A stretch of DNA of 64,000 nt from Sphingobium sp. OAS761 (GTDB lineage: Bacteria; Pseudomonadota; Alphaproteobacteria; Sphingomonadales; Sphingomonadaceae): NCBI RefSeq assembly GCF_024168485.1, contig NZ_JALJVY010000005.1:124001-188000 (forward strand). The letters are read 5' to 3'. Positions 1 through 8,606 of the stretch are shown piece by piece; the stretch's first letter is position 1; every line of letters begins with the position of its first letter. Made by a program: the position numbers and the translations under genes. The notes beneath the pieces were generated by a model. It was not told the origin of the DNA. It did not search any database and was given only the letters and a program-made list of their open reading frames with translations.

Positions 1-414
1 CAGGACGTCGCCAATTTCAAGGCGCTGACCGACAAGCTGGTCAAGCAATATGACGCCTATGAACCCTTCCCCGGTGCGCATGTGAAGGGCGCCTTCACGC
101 TGGGCGAGAATATCGGCGACCTGGGGGGGCTCGCGGTCGCGCTTGACGCCTATCATGCCTCGCTCGGCGGCAAGAAGGCACCGGTGATCGACGGAACGAC
201 CGGCGACCAGCGATTCTTTTTGGGATGGGCGCAGGTGTGGCGGCGCAATTATCGCGAGGCCAATCTGCGCCAGCGACTGGTCACCGACCCGCATGCCCCG
301 TCGCAATATCGCGCCGACATCGTCCGTAACTTCGACAACTGGTATGATGCATTCAAGCCCGCGCCCGGCGGCAAGATCTACCTTGCACCCAAGGACCGGG
401 TCAAAATCTGGTGA
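1..414 (+). CDS. M13 family zinc metallopeptidase, C-terminal part
   Basis: This is the last 137 codons of a neprilysin/PepO-type M13 endopeptidase; the frame is open from the first base, so the start and the HExxH motif lie left of the window. The visible part has the family block GENIGDLGG, whose Glu is the third zinc ligand and whose Asp supports catalysis, then the conserved tail with RADIVRNFDNWYDAF. M13 proteins usually end in a short Cys-x-x-Trp-like tail; this one ends in VKIW without the cysteine. Family members are normally exported or periplasmic and cleave short peptides. The family assignment is firm; substrate and localisation cannot be judged from this fragment. Confidence 0.93.
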   Translation, partial: QDVANFKALTDKLVKQYDAYEPFPGAHVKGAFTLGENIGDLGGLAVALDAYHASLGGKKAPVIDGTTGDQRFFLGWAQVWRRNYREANLRQRLVTDPHAPSQYRADIVRNFDNWYDAFKPAPGGKIYLAPKDRVKIW

Positions 415-423
415 CGAACGAAC

Positions 424-448
424 GGGGCCGGCGTGAATTGCCGGCCCC
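424..448 (+). terminator. GC-rich hairpin after the M13 peptidase gene
   Basis: A perfect 9-bp stem (GGGGCCGGC / GCCGGCCCC) with a 7-nt loop begins 10 bases after the stop codon. The bases after it (tatactt) are not a real T-run, so it is a weak intrinsic terminator or an mRNA 3'-end stabiliser. Confidence 0.55.
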
Positions 449-606
449 TATACTTGCCGCGTCGCTGACAGACTGTGCCGGGAAACGGACAGGCCGAACG
501 GAACCTTGCCGTCGTCCCTTTAATAGCCCGTTTCGTCGGACATCCTCTTCCGTTGTTCGATCATTCTTCTCAGCTTGGGGGTCACATTACGCCAAGGAGA
601 AGATAG

Positions 607-1050
607 ATGACGGGTCTGAACCATCGACTGTTTCTGAAAACCGGCCTTGCCGTGGCCGCCACGCTAGCTGCCATGCCGCTGGCGGCGCAGACGGCGGCAA
701 CGCCGGCCGATCCTGCCACGGCGGCCACGCCCTCCACGCCCGCTGCGCCTGCCGCCGACGCGGGCAGCTTCAGCGAAGGCGAAATCAAGCAGTTTGCCGC
801 CGCCGCCGTCGAGGTGACGAAGATCCAGCAGGATGCGAGCATCCCGGCGGCGGACAAGCAGCCCAAGATGCTGGCCGCAGTCCAGTCGTCCGGCCTGCCG
901 CCGGAAAAGTTCAACCAGATCGGCCAAGCCGCGGCCGCCGACCCGGCGTTGCAGCAGCGCATTCAGGCTGCGGCGCCTGCGGCGGCCCCGGCCGAGCCGG
1001 CCACTCCCGCAGAGCCCGCAGCGCCTGCTGCGCCGATGCAGCCGCAATGA
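607..1050 (+). CDS. DUF4168 domain exported protein
   Basis: A 147-residue protein with an N-terminal signal peptide (about residues 1-28, ending LAAQ-TA). Residues about 50-117 fit DUF4168: it opens with FSEGEIKQFAAAAVEV, continues through a GLPPEKFNQI segment and closes with DPALQQRI. The C-terminal 30 residues are a low-complexity Ala/Pro/Glu tail. The start is supported by AAGGAGA eight bases upstream. DUF4168 proteins are small periplasmic proteins without an established function. It stands alone between two hairpins and is probably monocistronic. Confidence 0.88.
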   Translation: MTGLNHRLFLKTGLAVAATLAAMPLAAQTAATPADPATAATPSTPAAPAADAGSFSEGEIKQFAAAAVEVTKIQQDASIPAADKQPKMLAAVQSSGLPPEKFNQIGQAAAADPALQQRIQAAAPAAAPAEPATPAEPAAPAAPMQPQ

Positions 1051-1092
1051 TGCAGTCGCAATAAGGCATTTCCCATGTCCCTTAGGGGCGAA

Positions 1093-1126
1093 GGGCGGTC
1101 GCCGGTGCGACCGCCCTTTTCTTTTT
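1093..1126 (+). terminator. intrinsic terminator of the DUF4168 gene
   Basis: A 10-bp perfect stem (GGGCGGTCGC / GCGACCGCCC) with a CGGT loop is followed by TTTTCTTTTT. This is a textbook rho-independent terminator, 42 bases past the stop codon. Confidence 0.92.
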
Positions 1127-1191
1127 GTTCCCCGCGCGGAGCAAAATATCCATGGTGACGTTGCGCCCCGGGCCTGCTTATTCTGGACGCC

Positions 1192-3003
1192 ATGCAGGAA
1201 CAGGCCCTTGTCATCGCGCTGATCGGGCTATTGGGCATCGGCGCGCAATGGATCGCGTGGCGCACGGGCTGGCCCGCAATCGCGCTGATGCTGGGGGCGG
1301 GCGTCATCGCCGGCCCGGTTCTGGGACTGATCGATCCCGAGCATGTGTTCGGCGAACTGCTGGAACCCATGGTGTCGATCGCCGTCGCCCTGATCCTGTT
1401 CGAAGGCGGCCTGAGCCTCAACTTTCGCGAACTGCGCAAGACCGACGGTGCGGTGACCCGGCTGGTCCTGCTGGGCGCGCCGATCGGTTGGGCGCTGGGC
1501 GCGGTCGCCTGCTATTATGCGGCCGGGCTGGTATGGCCCGTCGCCATCCTGTTCGCCGGCATCCTGGTCGTGACCGGGCCGACCGTCGTGCTGCCGCTGC
1601 TGCGTCAGTCCAATGTCGCGGCGCGGCCGCGCGCGATCCTGAAATGGGAAGCGATCGTGAACGACCCGGTCGGCGCGCTGCTGGGCGTCGTCACATACGA
1701 ATATCTGCGGCGATCCGCGGAAGGCGGGTCGCTGGCGTCGGTCATCGTCGCGCTGGTTGCCGCCGCGATCGTCGCGGGACTGATCGGCTTCGCCGCTGCG
1801 CGTGCAGTGGGATGGACTTTTCCGCGCGGCCATGTCCCCGAATATCTGAAGGCCCCCATCCTGCTGGTCGCAGTGATCGGCGTGTTCGTGCTGTCGAACA
1901 TGATCCAGCAGGAAACCGGACTGCTGGCCGTCACTGTGATGGGCGTGGCGCTGGCCAACATGCGGCTCGATTCGCTGCGCGACATCCAGCCGTTCAAGGA
2001 GAATGTCACCGTCCTCCTGATTTCGGGCGTGTTCGTCCTCCTGTCCGCCTCTCTCGACCTGGAGGTGTTGCGCCAGTTCGAATGGCGCTTCCTGGCCTTC
2101 CTGTTCGTGCTGCTGTTCCTGGTGCGACCGGCGACGGTGCTGCTCAGCCTGGCCTTTACCCCGGTGCCGTGGAACGAGCGGCTGCTGATCGCGTGGATCG
2201 CCCCGCGCGGCATCGTCGCGGTCGCGATTTCCGGCCTGTTCGCGTTGCGGCTGGACCGGCTGGGGTTCAGCGACGGATCGATTCTGGTGACGCTGTCCTT
2301 CGCGGTGGTGATCGCCACGATCGTCGCCCACGGTTTTTCGATCAAGCCCGTGGCCCGGCTGCTCAAGGTAACCGGCGCGTCCGACAGCGGCCTGCTGATC
2401 GTCGGCGCCACGCCCTTCACGCTGGAGCTGGCGGGACAGCTTCGGCAGCTGTCGGTGCCCGTTACCATCGCCGACAATAGCTGGCAGCGGCTGTCGGCCG
2501 CGCGTCACGCCGGTATTCCGACCTATCATGGCGAGATATTGTCGGAGGCGACCGAGGAACGGCTGGACCTGGCCCAGTTTCAGGTTCTGGCCGCCGCGAC
2601 CGACAATGAGGCCTATAATGCGCTGGTGTGCAGCGAGTTCGCACCGGAAGTCGGCCGCGACAATGTCTATCAGCTTGGCGACGCGAGCGACGACGACGAT
2701 CCGCGCGCGCTGCCCGAATCGCTGCGCGGCCGGGCGCTGTTCGCGTCGGGGCTGGGCGTCGAGGGGATCATGCAGCGCGAGGAACAGGGGTGGACGTTCC
2801 GCAAGACGCGGATCAGCGACCAGTTCGACTTTGACGCCGCGCGCGCTTCGCTGCCCGAAGGAGGCGACATGCTGCTACTGCTGCGCAAGTCCGGCGCGAT
2901 CCGCTTCTTCACCCACGCGTCGCGCCCGACGCCGCAGCCGGGCGACACGATTTTATCCTATGTGCCACCCATGCCGCCCAAGCCCAAAGGAGAGGAAGAA
3001 TGA
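1192..3003 (+). CDS. CPA1-type Na+/H+ antiporter with C-terminal RCK/TrkA-N-like domain
   Basis: 603 residues. Residues 1-390 form about 12 hydrophobic helices of the cation:proton antiporter CPA1 (NhaP) fold, with LILFEGGLSL near residue 65 and the ion-binding signature EAIVNDPVGAL near residue 155. Residues about 398-520 resemble a TrkA-N/RCK nucleotide-binding domain, followed by a further cytosolic region. The Rossmann loop reads LLIVGATPFT, so the usual GxGxxG glycines are largely missing and nucleotide binding may be lost. The expected role is exchange of Na+ or K+ for H+ across the inner membrane. The stop overlaps the start of the next lipoprotein gene by 4 bases (ATGA), suggesting translational coupling. 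Confidence 0.9.
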   Translation: MQEQALVIALIGLLGIGAQWIAWRTGWPAIALMLGAGVIAGPVLGLIDPEHVFGELLEPMVSIAVALILFEGGLSLNFRELRKTDGAVTRLVLLGAPIGWALGAVACYYAAGLVWPVAILFAGILVVTGPTVVLPLLRQSNVAARPRAILKWEAIVNDPVGALLGVVTYEYLRRSAEGGSLASVIVALVAAAIVAGLIGFAAARAVGWTFPRGHVPEYLKAPILLVAVIGVFVLSNMIQQETGLLAVTVMGVALANMRLDSLRDIQPFKENVTVLLISGVFVLLSASLDLEVLRQFEWRFLAFLFVLLFLVRPATVLLSLAFTPVPWNERLLIAWIAPRGIVAVAISGLFALRLDRLGFSDGSILVTLSFAVVIATIVAHGFSIKPVARLLKVTGASDSGLLIVGATPFTLELAGQLRQLSVPVTIADNSWQRLSAARHAGIPTYHGEILSEATEERLDLAQFQVLAAATDNEAYNALVCSEFAPEVGRDNVYQLGDASDDDDPRALPESLRGRALFASGLGVEGIMQREEQGWTFRKTRISDQFDFDAARASLPEGGDMLLLLRKSGAIRFFTHASRPTPQPGDTILSYVPPMPPKPKGEEE

Positions 3004-3620
3004 CCCGCCCCCTCACCCCGGCCGCCCTGATCCTGAGCGCCCTGCTTGCCGGTTGCGACCGGCCGGCCGGCGAAGGCGATGGCGCCCCGGCCAACATGGC
3101 GTCAGGCGCCGATAACGGCACGGTCATGGCGAACATGGCGGAAAATGCCGCCGAACCCGCGCGGTCGATCCTGCGGCCCGATGTGGTGGAGGAACCCGAG
3201 CCGCCGAAAATCGAACCGGCGCACGCGGTGGTGGGATTCGGCGCGAACCCGATGGCCCTGGACGATACGGCGAAGGCGGCGCTGGACATGCTGATGGAAA
3301 CCCCGGCCCTGCGCGGCGGCGGGCAGATCGTCCTGCGGGGGCACAGCGATTCGCGCGGCAGCGACGGCGACAATCGCGTCGCGTCGCGCATCCGCGCGGA
3401 GATGGTGCGCGACTATCTGGTCAGCCATGGCGTGGCGGAGGGACGCGTCACCGTGATCGCCCTGGGCGAAACACGACCGGTCGCGCCCAACGCGAAGGAG
3501 GACGGCAGCGACGATCCCGAAGGACGCGCCCGCAACCGAAGGGTCGATGTCGAGGTCGCCGCGCCGCCGGAGCCCGCAACACCCCCGCCGGTCGTCCCCA
3601 CCCTGCCCAAGGAGGACTGA
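3000..3620 (+). CDS. OmpA-family outer-membrane lipoprotein
   Basis: 206 residues. The N-terminus is a lipoprotein signal peptide with lipobox LLAGC (Cys18). A disordered Ala/Pro/Glu-rich linker of about 60 residues precedes an OmpA-C peptidoglycan-binding domain (about 75-190) with LRGHSDSRG, then NRVASRIRAEMVRDYL, and RARNRRVDVEV at its end. It is expected to be tethered to the envelope and to bind meso-DAP peptidoglycan, like Pal. The start overlaps the antiporter stop. The two genes look like one unit, which is unusual, but no functional tie can be read from the sequence. Confidence 0.88.
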   Translation: MTRPLTPAALILSALLAGCDRPAGEGDGAPANMASGADNGTVMANMAENAAEPARSILRPDVVEEPEPPKIEPAHAVVGFGANPMALDDTAKAALDMLMETPALRGGGQIVLRGHSDSRGSDGDNRVASRIRAEMVRDYLVSHGVAEGRVTVIALGETRPVAPNAKEDGSDDPEGRARNRRVDVEVAAPPEPATPPPVVPTLPKED

Positions 3621-3659
3621 TCCGGAAGGAGCCGGGCAGAAGGAGGACGGGTGGGGCCG

Positions 3660-4817
3660 TCAGGCCCAGAATTGCGCGAGCTGGCGCACGGATGCCTCCG
3701 CTGCGGCGCGATCCGGTTCCTCATTGGCGTCGCCATAGCCGAACCATTCGTCGCTTCCCACTTCCTGCACCACAATGCCGTCGCGACGGGCCAGCATGGA
3801 AAGCGACCCGTAAAAGACGCCGAACGTCAGGCCCGGTTGCGGGATCAGCCAGGCGATCTGCCCCCGCACCGGCACGATGCTTTCATCGCGCCACAGGCTG
3901 CGCGCGCCATAGCCGGTGCAGTTGATGATCGATTTCTGCGGCAACCGGGTCACATCCGAAGGCGCGTTGAAGGTCATCGGGACGATCTTGCCCCCGGCGA
4001 TCAGGAAATCGTTGGTCAGCCGGCGCGACAGGTCGGCGATGTTGAAGGTGAGCGAACTGTTGCGCCGCGCGTAGGTCGGCCGGAAGGGATGCGTGCCCGG
4101 TGCCAGTTCGACGCTGCGCGGCGTGATGTCGTGCAACCGGCTTTCCAGATGCAGGAAATCGTCCGGCCGTTCCACCATGGGCTCGGCCTTCGCGCGCCGC
4201 TGGCCTTCGCCCATGGGCGTGTCCGACAGCATATAGCGGTCGGTCCATTCCACCGGATCGCCGGGCAGGCCCAGCAGGCTCTGGAACTGGGAAAAGGACG
4301 CGCGCGCCATGCCCTCCCATCGGTCGCCGAAGCCGGGGTCGACGGCGTTCTTCATCGCGATGCGGCTGTCGGGCGACCAGGTGCCGGTCGCACGGGCGGA
4401 CCGGACGTAGGGAAATTGCTCCTTTGCGTAGATGGTGACGGTCGCGCCCGCCCGCTGGGCGGTGAGCGCGGCGGCCATGCCGACCGCGCCCGCGCCGATG
4501 ACCGCCACATCCTTCACCCCGTCGGCAAGCGCCAGCGGCACCGCCAGTTCGGCCGAACCCCAGCTCAGCGACCAGCCGCTGCCGCCATGACCGTAATTAT
4601 GGACGACGCGCTTGCGCCCGACCTGCTCCACCTCGATACGGGGGCCGGGGGCGCGGAAGGGGCGCAGACATACCGTCACCCTGAATAGCCGGTCGGGACT
4701 GGCGCGAACCGGCTCGATCCCCGCCAGCGGATCGAACCCGGCGCCGCGCGCCGCCGCCGCGAGCGACAACATGCCCATGCCGCCGGCCGCCGTGCCAAGA
4801 AACGCTCGCCTGTCCAT
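3660..4817 (-). CDS. Tat-exported D-amino-acid-oxidase-like FAD oxidoreductase, apparently circularly permuted
   Basis: 385 residues. The N-terminus DRRAFLGTAAGG is a twin-arginine signal. The block CLRPFRAPGPRIEVE, followed by VVHNYGHGGSGWSLSWGSA, lies at about residues 50-95. In classical D-amino acid/D-aspartate oxidases this substrate and FAD block is at the C-terminus. The FAD Rossmann motif VAVIGAGAVGMAAALTAQ follows at about 100-120, then TGTWSP, and finally NCTGYGARSL with the PVRGQIAWL block near residue 320. All conserved blocks are present, but their order is rotated relative to the classical enzyme. A flavin-dependent oxidase acting on a D-amino acid or secondary amine in the periplasm is the best guess; the substrate is unknown. 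It converges with the lipoprotein gene. Confidence 0.82.
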   Translation of the reverse strand: MDRRAFLGTAAGGMGMLSLAAAARGAGFDPLAGIEPVRASPDRLFRVTVCLRPFRAPGPRIEVEQVGRKRVVHNYGHGGSGWSLSWGSAELAVPLALADGVKDVAVIGAGAVGMAAALTAQRAGATVTIYAKEQFPYVRSARATGTWSPDSRIAMKNAVDPGFGDRWEGMARASFSQFQSLLGLPGDPVEWTDRYMLSDTPMGEGQRRAKAEPMVERPDDFLHLESRLHDITPRSVELAPGTHPFRPTYARRNSSLTFNIADLSRRLTNDFLIAGGKIVPMTFNAPSDVTRLPQKSIINCTGYGARSLWRDESIVPVRGQIAWLIPQPGLTFGVFYGSLSMLARRDGIVVQEVGSDEWFGYGDANEEPDRAAAEASVRQLAQFWA

Positions 4818-4915
4818 CCGCTGCTCCCATGACCGCCCGCGCCCGGTATAACGAATAACGGGCGTGACACCGCAAGGTCTTGCCCTTCGCCCGACATTTA
4901 ATCATGAGAAGCGCC

Positions 4916-6781
4916 ATGCCCGTCATCCGCCCTGAACGGTCCGTCGCATTGTTGCTGCTCGCCATGACGATGGTCATGATCGCCGTCGGCAGCACATATT
5001 GGCTATACCAGGGACAGCAAACCCGCATCGCATGGGTCAATCACACATTACGCGTCGAAAGCCGGCTGTCCGCATTGGCGGCGCGCATCCAGGCCGCCGA
5101 AAGCAGCCAGCGCGGTTTCATGCTGACCGGCCAGTCCGGCTTTCTGCAAAGCTACCGCGACGTGAGCCGCACCTGGCCTCGCGACGTCGACGCCTTGCGC
5201 GATGACGTAAGCGACAATCCGGAACAGGCCGCGGCCGTCGAGACGCTGCGCGGGATGATCGCGCAGCGCATGGAGATGCTCGAAGCGGTGCTGGACTCGC
5301 GCCGGGCCGGCGTGGCCCCCACCGCCGCCACCTTCGCGCCAGGGCTCGTGAAGATGGCACGCGTTCGCGCGCAGGTCGACGATATGAAGGCACGCGAGGA
5401 ACAGTTGCTGCGCGTGCGCAGCCTGGCGGCCGGCCGGTCGAGCGCGCTCGTCTCGCTCGGACTGGCGCTCAGCGCCGCACTCATCATCATCCTGACGCTT
5501 ATCAGCCTGCGCACGGCATATCGCCGCATCCGCGAGACGGAGGAAAACCGGCAGGCGCTGGAACTGGCCAACGACCGGCTGATCGCGGAAGCGCAGGAGC
5601 GCGAGGTCGCGCAGGCGCAACTGCGGCAGGTCCAGAAGATGGAATCGATCGGCCAGCTTACCGGCGGGATCGCGCACGATTTCAACAATATGCTGGCCAT
5701 CGTCATCGGCTCGCTCGACATCGCCCGTCGGCGCATGGGCGCGGACGTCGATCCGCGCGTGATCCGAAGCATCGACAATGCGACCGAAGGCGCACAGCGC
5801 GCCGCGCAGCTTACCACGCGGCTGCTCGCCTTTTCCCGTCAGCAGCCGCTCGATCCGCAGCCGACCGACGTCAACAAGCTGGTCGGCGGCATGTCCGAAC
5901 TGCTGCGCCGCACGATCGGCGAGGATGTCCGGGTGGAATCGGTACTGGCGGGCGGCCTGTGGCGTGCGAGCATCGATGCCAACCAACTGGAAAACGCGCT
6001 GATCAACCTGTGCGTGAACGCCCGCGACGCCATGCCCATGGGCGGCCACCTGACGATCGAGACGGCCAATGGCCATCTGGACGATGCCTATGCCGCGACC
6101 CATAGCGAGGTGGCCGCCGGCCAATATGTGATGGTGTCGGTCACGGATACCGGCACGGGCATGCCGGCCGACGTCGTCGAGCGCGCCTTCGAACCTTTTT
6201 TCACCACGAAAGGCGTCGGCAAGGGAACGGGACTGGGCCTCAGCCAGGTGTTCGGCTTCGTCAAGCAATCGCACGGTCATGTGAAAATCTATTCCGAACC
6301 CGGCGAGGGCACGACCATCAAGATCTACCTTCCCCGCCATTATGGCGAGGAGGTGCACGCCGCATTCCAAGCCCCCCACCCCGGCAGCCTGCCGCGCGCG
6401 AAGGACGACGAGATCATCCTGCTGGTGGAGGATGAGGAACAGGTCCGGCACATGTCGGTCGATTCCCTGCGGGAACTGGGTTACACCGTGGTGCAGGCAT
6501 CGGACGGCGAACAGGCGCTGGAAATGCTGGCGATACAGCCGCGCATCGACCTGCTGTTCACCGACATCGTGATGCCCGGCATCAACGGCCGCATTCTGGC
6601 GGACCGGGCCCGGGAAACGCGGGAGGACCTCAAGGTGCTCTATACCACCGGCTATACCCGCAATGCGATCGTCCACAACGGCATGCTCGACCCCGGCGTC
6701 GCATTCCTGCCCAAGCCCTTCACCTTGGAGCAGCTCGCCCACAAGGTCCGCCAGGTGCTGGACCAGCCGACGAGAAATTGA
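4916..6781 (+). CDS. CHASE3 hybrid sensor histidine kinase / response regulator
   Basis: About 621 residues. A first transmembrane helix (about 8-32), a periplasmic CHASE3 domain (about 40-170, with QRGFMLTG) and a second transmembrane helix (about 180-200) precede a coiled coil. The HisKA box SIGQLTGGIAHDFNNML places the phospho-acceptor at His254. The HATPase domain shows NLCVNARDAM, DTGTGM and GKGTGLGLS. A C-terminal receiver (about 500-620) has acidic EDEE, phospho-acceptor Asp550 in LLFTDIVMP, and the KP lysine in LPKPF. I chose the ATG preceded by GAGAAG at five bases; an in-frame ATG 12 bases upstream is possible. No output regulator gene is adjacent, so the signal and target are unknown. 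Confidence 0.9.
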   Translation: MPVIRPERSVALLLLAMTMVMIAVGSTYWLYQGQQTRIAWVNHTLRVESRLSALAARIQAAESSQRGFMLTGQSGFLQSYRDVSRTWPRDVDALRDDVSDNPEQAAAVETLRGMIAQRMEMLEAVLDSRRAGVAPTAATFAPGLVKMARVRAQVDDMKAREEQLLRVRSLAAGRSSALVSLGLALSAALIIILTLISLRTAYRRIRETEENRQALELANDRLIAEAQEREVAQAQLRQVQKMESIGQLTGGIAHDFNNMLAIVIGSLDIARRRMGADVDPRVIRSIDNATEGAQRAAQLTTRLLAFSRQQPLDPQPTDVNKLVGGMSELLRRTIGEDVRVESVLAGGLWRASIDANQLENALINLCVNARDAMPMGGHLTIETANGHLDDAYAATHSEVAAGQYVMVSVTDTGTGMPADVVERAFEPFFTTKGVGKGTGLGLSQVFGFVKQSHGHVKIYSEPGEGTTIKIYLPRHYGEEVHAAFQAPHPGSLPRAKDDEIILLVEDEEQVRHMSVDSLRELGYTVVQASDGEQALEMLAIQPRIDLLFTDIVMPGINGRILADRARETREDLKVLYTTGYTRNAIVHNGMLDPGVAFLPKPFTLEQLAHKVRQVLDQPTRN

Positions 6782-6860
6782 ATCCCTGGCGCCGCCGCCC
6801 CGGTTCGCGGATTGATCGAGATCATGGACACGGGCCGGCAAAGAACATATCACGAACATC

Positions 6861-8105
6861 ATGGCGCGTCTGACCATCCGTGAAAAGCTCGAAATCCTGG
6901 CCGACGCCGCCAAATATGATGCGTCCTGCGCATCGTCCGGAACAGCGAAAAGGGATTCGCGCGACGGCAAAGGGGTCGGGTCGACCGAGGGGATGGGGAT
7001 CTGCCACGCCTATGCGCCCGACGGCCGATGCATTTCCCTGCTCAAGATCCTGCTGACCAACAGCTGCATCCTCGATTGCCACTACTGCATCAACCGGCAA
7101 TCCAGCAATGTCCGCCGCGCGCGCTTCACCGCGGACGAAGTGGTCGACCTGACCCTGTCCTTCTATCGCCGCAACTATATCGAGGGCCTGTTCCTGTCAT
7201 CCGGCATCATCCGATCCGCCGACTATACGATGGAGCAGCTGGTCGAGGTCGCCCGGTCGCTGCGCGAGGATCATGATTTTCGCGGTTATATCCACCTGAA
7301 GACCATACCAGATGCCGATCCGGGCCTGATCCGGCAGGCCGGGCTGCATGCCGACCGGCTGTCGATCAACATCGAATTGCCCAGCGACGATGGATTGAAG
7401 CGCCTGGCCCCGGACAAGAATGCGGCGCGGATCGAAGGGGCGATGGGCCGGCTGCGCGCGGACATGGACGATCATGGCGACGCCCGGCGGTCCTATCGCC
7501 ACGCGCCGAAATTCGCGCCGGCGGGCCAGTCGACCCAGATGATCGTGGGCGCCGACCAGGCCGACGACCGCGCCATCATCGCGCGGGCGAGCAGCCTGTA
7601 CGACCGCCATCGCCTGCGCCGCGTCTATTACAGCGCCTTTTCCCCCATCCCGTCGCCCAGCACCGTGCTGCCGCTCCGCCGCCCGCCCCTGATGCGCGAG
7701 CACCGGCTGTACCAGTCCGACTGGCTGATGCGGTTCTACGGCTATGATGCAGGCGAAATCGCGTCCGCGACGGACCCGGCGACCGGATGTCTGCCGCTCG
7801 ACATCGATCCCAAGCTGGCCTGGGCGCTGGCGCATCGCGACATATTCCCGATCGACGTCAACCGCGCGCCGCGCGAACGGCTGCTGCGCGTTCCGGGCCT
7901 GGGGGTGAAGGCGGTCGACCACATCCTGCGCAGCCGTCGGCATCGCCAATTGCGGCTGGACGATGTCGCCCGACTGACGGCATCCATCGCCAAAATCCGG
8001 CCCTTCCTGATCGCCGTCGACTGGCGGCCGACGATGCTTACCGACCGGATCGACCTGCGCGCACGCCTCGCACCGCCGCCAAAACAGCTCGAAATGTTCG
8101 TTTGA
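6861..8105 (+). CDS. UdgX-linked radical SAM protein, putative DNA modification/repair
   Basis: 414 residues. The radical SAM cluster motif is SCILDCHYC with cysteines 69, 73 and 76, followed by a TIM-barrel-like core with LFLSSGI and YIHLKTIPDAD. The C-terminal part (about 330-385) has a helix-hairpin-helix (RLLRVPGLGVKAVDHIL) that probably contacts DNA. This matches the family described as a radical SAM protein linked to uracil-DNA-glycosylase-like partners. The partner lies 1 kb downstream on the same strand. The reaction is not known; a radical-based step on damaged or modified DNA is inference. Confidence 0.87.
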   Translation: MARLTIREKLEILADAAKYDASCASSGTAKRDSRDGKGVGSTEGMGICHAYAPDGRCISLLKILLTNSCILDCHYCINRQSSNVRRARFTADEVVDLTLSFYRRNYIEGLFLSSGIIRSADYTMEQLVEVARSLREDHDFRGYIHLKTIPDADPGLIRQAGLHADRLSINIELPSDDGLKRLAPDKNAARIEGAMGRLRADMDDHGDARRSYRHAPKFAPAGQSTQMIVGADQADDRAIIARASSLYDRHRLRRVYYSAFSPIPSPSTVLPLRRPPLMREHRLYQSDWLMRFYGYDAGEIASATDPATGCLPLDIDPKLAWALAHRDIFPIDVNRAPRERLLRVPGLGVKAVDHILRSRRHRQLRLDDVARLTASIAKIRPFLIAVDWRPTMLTDRIDLRARLAPPPKQLEMFV

Positions 8106-8178
8106 TGCCGTTTTGCCGGTTGATTGCTGCGCCGGATCGTGAAATTCTGTTCATCGGGATTGAGGAGGAGGATCGGAC

Positions 8179-8532
8179 TTGGCGACTTTGTCCAATAACA
8201 GCGCACGCGCGCAGCAGACCGGTTTTTGCAAGCGGATCAGCACGCATCTGGCATCGGCCCTCGTCGTGTTCTGCCTGCTCCAGATCTTCATCGTCGCCAG
8301 GATGGGCGGTTCGCTGGTCCTGCATCTGGGCATCATCGTCGCGATCGCGGGCTATGCGCTGGCGGCCCGGGGACTGGAGCGGCGCTGGGAAATGCTGGAG
8401 CAGGGCGGCCTGTCGCAATCCGGCCTCACGCTGCGTTTCCGCCGCGACGTGCTGCAATTGTGGAGCGCCAGCATCATCGGCGCGCTGTTGTGGATTCCGG
8501 TGGCCATTATCTTCCGCGCCGTGTTCGGTTGA
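8179..8532 (+). CDS. small two-helix membrane protein
   Basis: 117 residues, starting at TTG. The start is supported by a strong Shine-Dalgarno run (GAGGAGGAGG) about eight bases upstream, with no better ATG in frame. Hydrophobic helices lie at about 27-47, 50-67 and 95-113, separated by a basic loop (GLTLRFRRDVLQLW). I do not recognise the family. It sits between the radical SAM gene and the hemerythrin gene on the same strand. Confidence 0.65.
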   Translation: MATLSNNSARAQQTGFCKRISTHLASALVVFCLLQIFIVARMGGSLVLHLGIIVAIAGYALAARGLERRWEMLEQGGLSQSGLTLRFRRDVLQLWSASIIGALLWIPVAIIFRAVFG

Positions 8533-8553
8533 CGGCTTTTCGCGCATAGCTTC

Positions 8554-8578
8554 GGACCCAATAGGCCCGTTTGTCGTT
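8554..8578 (+). promoter_or_regulatory. candidate EcfG-type (general stress) promoter before the hemerythrin gene
   Basis: GGACC is followed after 16 bases by CGTT, 28 bases before the hemerythrin ATG. The alphaproteobacterial general stress sigma factor EcfG recognises GGAAC-N16/17-CGTT, so there is one mismatch in the -35 box. Position and spacing are right, but the element is short and this is a guess. Confidence 0.3.
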
Positions 8579-8606
8579 CACATCCTCGTCAAGAGGAGAA
8601 GCGATC

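Noticed and set aside
480-535. GGAAC followed by CGTT upstream of the DUF4168 gene
   Set aside because: The spacing is 24 bases, too long for an EcfG promoter.
975-1047. Tandem Ala/Pro-coding repeats at the end of the DUF4168 gene, and similar in tolA
   Set aside because: They are in-frame low-complexity protein tails or linkers, not an intergenic repeat or CRISPR.
5048-6970. Long minus-strand frame opposite the hybrid histidine kinase
   Set aside because: Antisense to motif-complete kinase and receiver domains; no domain of its own.
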